Assembly (NCBI GenBank): GCA_947462335.1
Contig: OX381710.1
Span: 32,541,004-32,605,003, forward strand
Source: Harmothoe impar
Lineage: Eukaryota > Annelida > Polychaeta > Phyllodocida > Polynoidae
Direction of reading: 5' to 3'
DNA length: 64,000 nucleotides
The notes beneath the pieces were generated by a model. That model ran no database searches. It was not told the DNA's origin and saw nothing but the letters and a program-made list of their open reading frames with translations. The position numbers and the translations under genes are program-made. Of this stretch, positions 21,401 through 28,700 are shown one piece after another; position 1 is the first letter of the stretch; each line of letters opens with the position of its first letter.

Positions 21401-22285
21401 GTTGTCTGTTATTTCATTGTCTACAGAGATCAACACATCATTTTTTCCTACAACATAGAAAGTAGCATCAGATTTTACTTTCTTAGCACATTCTGATCTG
21501 TCTTTCATAGGCCTATAGGGTGAGCTTTTAGTCCCTGTACCAGGACTGAATGCCTGAGAAGTAGGAGCACTAATTCTTTTTTTCTTTCTTTCCTTTCTGA
21601 CACATTCCTCATTGAACACTGTTTCAACCCATTTTCCTTTTGTTCCTTTTTTTTCCTTTCTGTTAATAGAAAAAGAGAAAATGCTGTATTGCTCATTTTC
21701 ACCTTCTATGCACAATTTATTTAAATGAAGAAATAGAGCTTCAAAGGATGTGAACTGGATCATACATGCTGATCCATCTTCTGTTTTATGTCCATTTGCA
21801 TCTCTACTATGGGAATCGAAGATATAATATGTTCCATCCCTGTATTTTATCAACAAAGCTGAACCCCTGGAAATAAAATAAGCATTTTCCAGTGTTGAGA
21901 AAGAAGACACCAGATTGTACTTTATTTGACCTGTAGCATCTTTGGTCATTCCATGTTTTTCTGACCCTCTGATGAAACTGTAAGACAGCCCAGAATGTAT
22001 TATTTCAGTTGGAAGATCATGAAATTCCAGGTATATTTCATTTTCAGGAGTTCTTACATTGCAGTCTTTGTAAATTATATTCCCGATTTGCAATACAGAA
22101 TTCAAGAATTGCCTTGTGACATATGACAAAGGGACACCTTCGGTAAGACATGCAAATGCACAACCCATTGCTACACATTGCTTTCCTGCATTTTCACCGA
22201 ATCTCCTGTCCCCTTGATGATAAGATGCAAGAAGAACATTGTTTGTTTTTGTTTTAATACGAGTGAAAACACGGGAAGAAGCCAT
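15422..22285 (-). CDS. Helentron-type Rep/helicase transposase with N-terminal protease-like and C-terminal endonuclease domains (2287 aa)
   Basis: One uninterrupted ORF. N-terminal domain (about 1-205): Gln24, AGKQC with Cys37, and DSH with Asp157/His159. This Cys plus Asp-X-His pattern resembles the herpesvirus tegument deubiquitinase fold (peptidase C76). A long basic linker and an acidic stretch (about 480-520) follow, then CSSC...CHTCC zinc-binding cysteines (about 525-570). A Helitron-like Rep domain holds FFISLSCADSKW (about 987), the HUH motif HRGAPHIHML (about 1078) and the paired tyrosines of YSVVVYIVNYINK (about 1255). A PIF1-like helicase holds GGAGTGKS (about 1608), LIDEIS (about 1697), GDMFQIPP (about 1733), AKTLHKCQG (about 1987) and YVAASR (about 2017). 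The C-terminal EEP endonuclease has ICETH (about 2104), GDLNLD (about 2216), TQIDYCYS (about 2252) and SHHFGL. Rep, helicase and EEP in this order define Helentrons. All key residues appear present and there is no internal stop, so it looks recently active. Confidence 0.93.
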   Translation of the reverse strand: MASSRVFTRIKTKTNNVLLASYHQGDRRFGENAGKQCVAMGCAFACLTEGVPLSYVTRQFLNSVLQIGNIIYKDCNVRTPENEIYLEFHDLPTEIIHSGLSYSFIRGSEKHGMTKDATGQIKYNLVSSFSTLENAYFISRGSALLIKYRDGTYYIFDSHSRDANGHKTEDGSACMIQFTSFEALFLHLNKLCIEGENEQYSIFSFSINRKEKKGTKGKWVETVFNEECVRKERKKKRISAPTSQAFSPGTGTKSSPYRPMKDRSECAKKVKSDATFYVVGKNDVLISVDNEITDNPCHTPRASSHQGDNPTQPPKNATQYRPSTKWQNLKYKYMKVNGIWQYVQHSKGKRLSHVPQNIKRNIRNAATKGKVQNSPKSNSSPSSAESGRAAQAQKSLKKSWDRVYNAIRRSTRCKNSEKEQETVTYTSEKIKERRRKGREYQKEYVRKKREKIKQENRNRSKKRKNNKRPVTLPLLYSSEEDEDENQNSSYDSEKDKESDDTEEEEGEDSETELDLDLKHIEIDQMLDIVCSSCGTICFRHQVRYVSFIKYRKYCNTVHDSEKIPMCHTCCRYAAKGEKPPISYIKQTTFPQLPPQLNITQTEERLIALRVPFMQVILMQPMPFGQPKLFGNVVNVPSKIEETVELLPRYLSSQGTIQVNLKRRIQYNNVYKSMNVRTRNVLEALLYLLTHSELYAESGVDINNDWLEQTLEYLSSAHNIEEDIVESNENVDFDAIHSVVTELQDEKHSDASEVEQESEIVQNPQKDSAKDTLEAAYIDEYDPYVSAPDDTEQNSSSIPVNTREKDYDEVSDNFSEVDKDEVVAPLNTMLDHLYDDNIILNIAPGQGNKPLHLLYDDHVIEKSFPCIHAGQKIDQVYKNPEEGKKIVGFNNRVKWELKNIDPRAKSNAEYIFLLFKLYQMRFIRKSTSFAIRSFSNDRQYTAEDVLDVEKRKQLAAVDDAFYFYKDLRNGPMYLREQKQDLFAMNRQIGIPTFFISLSCADSKWENLIQSLYKSVHGRYLSKEEFDSLSSQEKTHLTQQDPVTVVRYFDNRFKKFLNKCILHESNPIGKVSDWYYRCEFQHRGAPHIHMLVWCEDAPRYRSNQDNTEYFEYIDSYVSCELNPENDNKKFVQYQEHKHCATCRKGGHPICRFGFPLPPFDKTVVLEPNKEKTQEQKKLWHDIQLYLETENITEKTTLKDIFKHFSISYDEYVLAVRSSLRNAKAFLRRKPIERRVNPYMRNLLHIWQANQDCQPCLDPYSVVVYIVNYINKVHRGLSLSLSTMIKDCKSKGNTIQETIKALGYVFATSTEICVQECIYMLLGIPLTRSSRQAITVSTHKIEKRLKVLKNNSMLYTLDGQSTDVFHTDKFEWYSDRPHFFEGYTLADYTTETTRKKIPDSYKQLTEGLYETDSSKFYIGTDYMYTIRRKRRVLRYSYKLKMEDEDEFYRIHLLLFHPWRVDPEICSQEQNISHCQLYYTLTEYEREEMTENIKKYNVENINYLNNIYDACLRPSEEDETIAPDTNFQNAYSKDMTEENEGEFYDPALDKEYRKNEQTGNDTVLPYASVIDSLWPERELLEGINKLNLRQRQVFDHIMKHVHTNLEPMHLFITGGAGTGKSVVLKTLKQALLRYYNFQIDAEPAADSILTIAYTGKAAFLVGGRTVHNGLHITLQDSYASYNSVSRSHMNTLRYEMRKLKVILIDEISLIGKYLFQFMDSRLQDVFGNQLPFGGLHVICFGDMFQIPPVTDKWIFHEEKRNMLSDLSPNIWKEYFVIHELTEIMRQKDDKAFSEMLNRIRIGKTSKADKIILKSRSTCKEQDFNENSCLHLFYLNGLVNEYNKKCYDNCTNFKTTVTCIDVFLQDIPADRKEEIERKRRDMDFTQNVAYKLELGIGLSYDIICNISVEQGLVNGCSGILQHVSYFPNYIKPSVLWFLLEEERIGKDQRKTYQHLYTDEIDPAWTPIFSQSIDIKIKKTNIKLKRKTFPIRQSSAKTLHKCQGLTCEEISANFERCNIDNAFYVAASRVRSLDKLHFIDFKEKQIKTCPLVAVENQRMHRDMPIILNFPVYYRNDMAENQCLVYYENSQSLFSHMSCLSANHAAIQCDIILICETHMVDSDNVSDYMLDGKVLYSFNTNIGTSDRRKYNGLCMYINENFFVQEYFQYRETNREFMLCFLQIGQYNMAVGVLYASPKCSQHDLIQLFLDMVPMLQNKENVLLFGDLNLDASAQKNHRILQYIEEITGMRNSVSLSTTKMNTQIDYCYSKKNEEVGHHFLEHSHHFGLSCLYSM

Positions 22286-23456
22286 GATGAATAAAGGTGG
22301 CTTAAATAGAAATGCTACTGTGTGACAGCGACAAGTTCAGATTAGGCCTAGGCATATATGTGAATTTACATGAATGTGGAGAATTTTGACCGTGTCGATC
22401 ACCGTGTCGATTTTTCATAAAGCTGCAGTCACTGTGTCGATTTTAATATGATCCTAACAACTCTTAATCCTTGTGTGCATCGATTTTGAAAGGGGAACCA
22501 AAGTCAGTCCCTTTGGGCTTTATTCATCCCATGTAGGCCTACTTCATATCTACATTTACTGACAGACTGGGAATAGGTTACTCTCGACCGGTTACCCTTT
22601 AAAAGTAGCGTGTCGCCCGTGTCAGATTTTACAGGTGACGTCTGGGTGTGCTTGTTGTTTGAACAGCCCAAGTGTTTGAAAAAGATCAGGACAGGGAAAG
22701 GGACACGGTATAATACACTGTTGTCAAGAATATATTATAGTATTAGGTATAACAATGTTTGTGTGATTGAATTGCGTATAGACAAGGAGAACAGTAGCAC
22801 CCAAATGATCTGAAAACCGCCGGGATGAAAGGGGACGGTCTGAACGGACCAATCATGTGCTCTGTTGAGTTTACTGGGACAGAACACGTGCGTCGGGTTT
22901 CACGGGTGAAATTGGATACTTTAGTTTCGAATTTATTTTGTTTGAGTAAAAAAACCAACATTGAAAGACAACATGTTACAGTAAAATAATATACCACTTA
23001 GTGCACATTGTTTCTCTCTGATATCATTTAAAATAAGCGAAAGAAAGGGGGAAATACAACAATCTCCGGGTGAACTATGTGACCCCGTAGTAGCCTGCTT
23101 TTTTGACACGCACGGCCGCAGCAGATTGTTGTTCTCGCCACCAAATATGCACCAGACGACCTTACACTCTCCCAGCGGGAATGCAACATGTGACGCATTC
23201 AGGGTAAAACCGACATGAGGAATGGAGAGTGAGCACATGGCGCCAGCCCTAGATGGCAGCCGTCACGCCTTCCCGCGGTTTTGACTGGGCCTGATTGTTT
23301 TGTTCACATCAAAGATAGTAAGAGGGTACACTTGCATGTGTATGATGAAAGTGCCTGTAAATAGATACCCTCCGGTTTGACAATGTCGCATGTGCCGATA
23401 TATAGAAAGGCCGTGTTGCCGTGTCTGCATCATGTAGGCCTACTTAGGGAGTGTTC
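22286..23456. other. Upstream flank of the transposase gene; no other gene seen
   Basis: Contains three or four copies of (C)CGTGTCGAT/CTGTGTCGAT at about 22388-22442. This may mark the terminal region of the transposon or a binding array, although no transposon end was located with certainty. A short TTAAATAG on the plus strand (CTATTTAA on the minus) at 22302-22309 is too close to the ATG to be a convincing TATA box. Small ORFs here have no recognisable family. Confidence 0.4.
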
Positions 23457-23639
23457 ATTTATTATTTACAGGGGGGGGGGTGGTGGGTTTAGGGGGGGGG
23501 AGGCGTAAAAATTTCCGACCCCTTCTGAGGGGGGGGCGTAAAAAATTTTGACCGGTCTTGAGGGGGGGGGCGTAAAAATTTAAGCCCTTCCGCGCGAAAT
23601 CTCACCACCCCCCGCTGTTATTAATAAATGAACACTCCC
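23457..23639. mobile_element. 183-bp MITE with TTA target duplication (PIF/Harbinger-like)
   Basis: Inverted termini GGGAGTGTTCATTTATTA and TAATAAATGAACACTCCC enclose a G-rich core with three GGGGGCGTAAAAA blocks. TTA is on both sides (23454-23456 and 23640-23642). The uninterrupted sequence CTACTTAGTTATATG exists in the neighbouring satellite units, so the target site and its duplication can be read directly. A 3-bp TTA duplication fits PIF/Harbinger-type elements; the assignment is by target site only. Confidence 0.85.
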
Positions 23640-23642
23640 TTA

Positions 23643-24790
23643 GTTATATGAGAACTACTTTTAAGATGAGATAAACCATGTTGCCGTGCTGGAGCTGTTT
23701 CATGTAGGCCTAGTGAACGGTTCTGTCTGGACGGGAAGTGAAGGTGACGATACCAATGTTGATGAATGATATATATTTCAAACTAATATATCTACAATAA
23801 GATAACTACCTAGAGCTGCATCATGTAGGCCTACTTAGTTATATGAGAACTACTTTTAAGATGAGATAAACCATGTTGCCGTGCTGGAGCTGTTTCATGT
23901 AGGCCTAGTGAACGGTTCTGTCTGGACGGGAAGTGAAGGTGACGATACCAATGTTGATGAATGATATATATTTCAAACTAATATATCTACAATAAGATAA
24001 CTACCTAGAGCTGCATCATGTAGGCCTACTTAGTTATATGAGAACTATTTTTAAGATGAGATAAACCATGTTGCTGTGCTGGAGCTGTTTCATGTAGGCC
24101 TAGTGAACGGTTCTGTCTGGACGGGAAGTGAAGGTGACGATACCAATGTTGATGAATGATATATATTTCAAACTAATATATCTACAAAAAGATAACTACC
24201 TAGAGCTGCATCATGTAGGCCTACTTAGTTATATGAGAACTACTTTTAACATGAGATAAACCATGTTGCCGTTCTGGAGCTGTTTCATGTAGGCCTAGTG
24301 AACGGTTCTGTCTGGACGGGAAGTGAAGGTGACGATACCAATGTTGATGAATGATATATATTTCAAACTAATATATCTACAATAAGATAACTACCTAGAG
24401 CTGCATCATGTAGGCCTACTTAGTTATATGAGAACTACTTTTAAGATGAGATAAACCATGTTGCTGTGCTGGAGCTGTTTCATGTAGGCCTAGTGAACGG
24501 TTCTGTCTGGACGGGAAGTGAAGGTGACGATACCAATGTTGATGAATGATATATATTTCAAACTAATATATCTACAAAAAGATAACTACCTAGAGCTGCA
24601 TCATGTAGGCCTACTTAGTTATATGAGAACTACTTTTAACATGAGATAAACCATGTTGCCGTGCTGGAGCTGTTTCATGTAGGCCTAGTGAACGGTTCTG
24701 TCTGGACGGGAAGTGAAGGTGACGATACCAATGTTGATGAATGATATATATTTCAAACTAATATATCTACAATAAGATAACTACCTTTCA
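23643..24790. repeat. 195-bp tandem satellite, about six units
   Basis: Units begin TTAGTTATATGAGAACTA and repeat every 195 bp (about 23641, 23836, 24031, 24226, 24421, 24616). Each unit contains two TGTAGGCCTA palindromes, CGGTTCTGTCTGGACGGG and GATATATATTTCAAACTAAT. Diagnostic variants alternate in the last four units, giving a 390-bp higher-order period. The array decays after 24786 into a partial unit to about 24860. Confidence 0.97.
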
Positions 24791-24860
24791 TATGAGATAA
24801 ACCATGTTGCCGTGCTAGAGCTGCATGATGTAGACCTAGTTACTTATATGAGAACTACTT

Positions 24861-25335
24861 TAATACTGAATACTCTGTGAGATGTTATTGTATGAAAAAG
24901 GACAATAATAGAATGAATGAAAGACTAGTAAGAAACAAGCAACATTTTCAAATACAAGAAGACAAATAATTTTATTTGTGACAAAATAGAAAAGACGAAA
25001 CCTTTTATTCAAATATGATAAAATGCAAGGTAGAAGTAAGACTGCAGTAGTATCCCTGTGTATGATATGTATACCACCTGACGACAAAGTTACTCATGTG
25101 GAATTGTATGCACCGATATTATATTAGGAACAGCAGAATACTATACACTGTAAAAATGAGATGAAAAACATAGCATGGTGGAAGAAAAATATGCTGATTA
25201 TAGAACAATAACTACTTTAATTTAATTTTATAAGAATATTATCCACTACACAATTTACTGAATTCCATTATAAGACAAAGGTTAAACTGCAATGTAATCT
25301 GAACCAAACAGAAAGAAAACATTGGAACCATGTCA
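24861..25335. other. AT-rich spacer, nothing recognised
   Basis: Low-GC sequence between the 195-bp satellite and the 52-bp array. No coding or structural signal was seen. Confidence 0.5.
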
Positions 25336-25339
25336 GAAA

Positions 25340-25760
25340 AATATTGGAACTTTGAAGTAGCAAAATGTAACAGTAAAATGCAACTGACTCCAACTTTGAA
25401 AAAAATACAACCCTGTAGTACACAGTAAAATGCACCTGAGTGCAACTTTGGAACAAAAACAACCTTATGGTACACAGTAAAATGCACCTGAGTGCAACTT
25501 TGGAACAAGAACAACCTTATGGTACACAGTAAAATGCACCTGAGTGCAACTTTGGAACAAGAACAACCTTATGGTACACAGTAAAATGCACCTGAGTGCA
25601 ACTTTGGAACAAGAACAACCTTATAGTACACAGTAAAATGCACCTGAGTGCAACTTTGGAACAAGAACAACCTTATGGTACACAGTAAAATGCACCTGAG
25701 TGCAACTTTGGAACAAGAACAACCTTATAGTACACAGTAAAATGCACCTAAGTGCAATTT
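25340..25760. repeat. 52-bp minisatellite, about seven copies
   Basis: Units contain ACAGTAAAATGCACCTGAGT and GCAACTTTGGAACAAGAACA and recur every 52 bp (for example TGCAACTT at 25441 and 25493). Inner copies are almost identical and the left-most copies are diverged. The minus-strand ORFs here are by-products. Confidence 0.95.
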
Positions 25761-26525
25761 AAGGAATTCCGCAAAATTGAATATGAACAATAACAGAAAG
25801 ATGAACAAAAAAAATAATACAAGAAAGAAGTTATGATACTCACTGCCTGGGACATTATATAGCACTGAAAGAACAAAAGTAAGGCGAAAAGCAGTGCACA
25901 CTCTTATGCAATATTTTATCTTTGATCGAGTTGACCGACTTCGCCGATCGCGAAACACTACAGAAATTGAAATCTTCGGGACAAAAACGCCAACTTTAGA
26001 TCAAAATATTGTTTTGATGGAAAATATTTTCATGAAAGTAAGAACAGGAGTTATCACCATTTTTAGTAGGGAATACAACAGAACAATATTTGAAATGGTA
26101 CAATACTGATATCATGTAGTAAATTACATTCTCCCAACATTCACTTTTTTTTTGCAGAATCTCAGGTTTTTTTCCAGTTTTTTAAAGAAATCTCTTATTT
26201 TAGGTGATTTAACTTCTTTTTTTCCCATTTCTTTTTACAGATATAAATACCTGAGGTGTTTTGCAAAAGAATGATATAGCTCAAATAGTCCACAGGATAT
26301 TTCATCAAGTTGTAATAGATCAGGCAAAACATGTCTGCACAAAAAAACAGGGTGACTATATAAGAGTGGGCTTGACCTAGTTTCATAGCGTTACAGCGAA
26401 CATAGCCCACTCCAAATATACAATGTACTATGTACTGGTGTCCATGATTCGGCCCATTTATAATAGGGAGCGGTCACCATTTAAAAACAGGGGATGTTAT
26501 ACAACAATGAATGGTATTGGCGATT
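25761..26525. other. Spacer, nothing recognised
   Basis: AT-rich unique sequence with short ORFs only, and no recognisable domains or elements. Confidence 0.45.
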
Positions 26526-26534
26526 GGCATCACA

Positions 26535-26576
26535 TGTGACCCAGGGGAGGGAGAGGGAGAGGGAGAGGGAGAGAGG

Positions 26577-26625
<49 letters not shown>

Positions 26626-26890
26626 AGGGAGGGAGGGAGGGAGGGAGGGAGGGAGGGAGGGAGGGAGGGAGGGAGGGAGGGAGGGAGGGAGGGAGGGAGG
26701 GAGGGAGGGGGGAGGGAGGGAGGGAGGGAGGGAGGGAGGGAGGGAGGGAGGGAGGGAGGGAGGGAGGGAGGGAGGGAAAAAAATTGGAAAAAAAAAAGTT
26801 TGGAAAAAACGAAGTTTGGAAAAAACGAAGTTTGGAAAAAACGAAGTTTGAAAAAAAAAAAAAAAAAAATTAATAATAATAATAATAATT
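26535..26890. repeat. (GA)n/(GGGA)n microsatellite, then (GAAGTTTGGAAAAAAC)n and (AAT)n
   Basis: About 240 bp of GAGA then GGGA tetramers, followed by poly-A-interrupted copies of a ~16-bp unit, an A run and AAT repeats. The strand is almost pure purine over roughly 330 bp, which can form triplex (H-DNA). The Arg/Glu/Gly-rich ORFs are repeat by-products. Confidence 0.97.
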
Positions 26891-28496
26891 AGAGGGAGGT
26901 ACTCACAAAGCGTCTCATATACCGTCTCAAAAAAGCGTTCCTCAAGCCTTTAACATGGAACTCTATGGGTTCAACAAGTTGGTGGAGGGCATAAGAGGGA
27001 GGTTTTTCCTATACCTGCAGTGCTAAAGAAATTAGTGAAAAAAAGCCAAAAGTGACACTTTTTTAAATGCCTTTTTTGAGAATTTGAGGAAACCCACATT
27101 TACAATATTGGTATGGGGAGATTGGCATTGAGCTGTACGACTCAAAACACAGACATTTCTTTGGCAGGAAGATTTATTTGCTGAATTATTCGAGGTACAA
27201 GTGATGGGAAAAATGTCTTAAATTGGGTTGAGAACCGTCGTATAAGACCCTGAGGCACAGCAGTGCCCCCGGGTCAATTAAATTATGTATCAGACCTGTC
27301 ACGAAGTATGAGGGCATATTTAAAACACATTTGAGAGATTCAGTGGTCAACATTGATGGATATTTTGAGTCATGATGGTGTAATTGTTAGTTACTAAATA
27401 GATGCGGTTTATCAATTGACGCCTTGAGTTGACATATATTAAAGCATTACGGTGTGTTGTTTACGGATATATTTGCCAATAGTTATTGGTGAGTAGTTGG
27501 GAACATGTCACGGCCTCTTTAAGAAAACGTTAGACGTATTCCTCGTTATGCTGTTGGATTCAAGATAATAATTCTTTGGGAGTGATTCACATACAATGTA
27601 TTTTACAAGATCTAAGCCATGAACTCAGTTCTCAACTACGCAGCAACGTAACTGAGGGATTTAGATGACACAACTCCAACAGCACAGCAAGTCCGTATAT
27701 AAGCACCCCAGCGCTTATAGATTTGAAGCTCTCATTACCCCTGGTGCTTATTCAAGACAGACGCGCATTCAAGATGGGCTTTCAATACAGTGCTTTTACA
27801 AATTTTAAGAACCCATATCCCGGAGCCTTTACAATTTCATTTGAAACCTGGCGCTTAGATGCAATAGTAATTTCATAATGGTCCTTGATAAATGTACTTA
27901 TACATTCCATAAGAGTACGGAATTACAAAACTATAAATTACACCATTACCACAGATCTTTGCTTACACAAGGATAGGCTTAAATAAGCGTTTATTAATTT
28001 CGATGGTCTCTATTTTAATTTTAGCACGAGTCATGTGCATGCCTCTTCCTAACTGTGACTATCACATCAGACTAGTGGCGTGGACAATATTGAGAGGATG
28101 GTTAGAAAATAGACAAGATTCCACACAAATATACGAGTACACTGTACATATAGACATGCACATAAAATATGTATCACATAATAACAGGCACATAGTAGTT
28201 TATAGTTTCTTTATAAAATACATCAAGTCAGACAAAATAGTAGATCATTCACATATAAAATGGGACTTAGCTTGAGATGACATTTAACTGACGTTTGAAT
28301 TTGCATGTGCATGTGGGCTTATGTTTTCACAGTCGACAATTAATAGACGATAAATGAGAAATAACATGTATACAGAAAGTTATCAGAACATTAAACCCGA
28401 TATTTTGAATGCCACAAATCAACAGAAATAGAATATGGACATAAGAATCATAATGATAATGCCTATACAAAAGGGTATTGCCTCTAATAGGCCTAT
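26891..28496. other. Intergenic sequence, no gene recognised
   Basis: Mixed-composition sequence with short ORFs that lack family resemblance. No tandem array or clear terminal inverted repeats were seen. Confidence 0.4.
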
Positions 28497-28700
28497 AAAT
28501 TTGTGGACCTCCGCAAATCTGCGCAATACACATTCCATAAATTTCTGGAGAAAATGAAAATGATGATTAAAATCGTTTTTTGGTACAAATACGGACCTCG
28601 GTTTATATTTGCGGAGCTGCGCAAATTTATAGAATGTGTATTCCGCAAATTTGTGGATGTCTGCAAATTTGTGGAGGTCCGCAAATTTGTGGAGAAACAG
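28497..28700. repeat. Foldback of GCAAATTTGTGGA units
   Basis: The left part (CCTCCGCAAATCTGCGCAAT then ACACATTCCATAAATTT) is the reverse complement, with few changes, of the right part (AAATTTATAGAATGTGTATT then CCGCAAATTTGTGG). Short direct units TGCAAATTTGTGGA are reiterated at the right end. Non-coding; the ORFs on both strands follow from the repeat. Confidence 0.8.

Noticed and set aside
22302..22309. TATA box for the transposase gene
   Set aside because: CTATTTAA is only 17-24 bases from the ATG, and initiation ~30 bases downstream would fall inside the coding region. Starting at the next Met would lose the putative catalytic Cys37.
23643..25760. CRISPR-like arrays
   Set aside because: The repeats are contiguous tandem units without unique spacers, in eukaryotic DNA.
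26494..26892. Arg/Glu/Gly-rich ORFs
   Set aside because: Translations of the GA/GGGA microsatellite.
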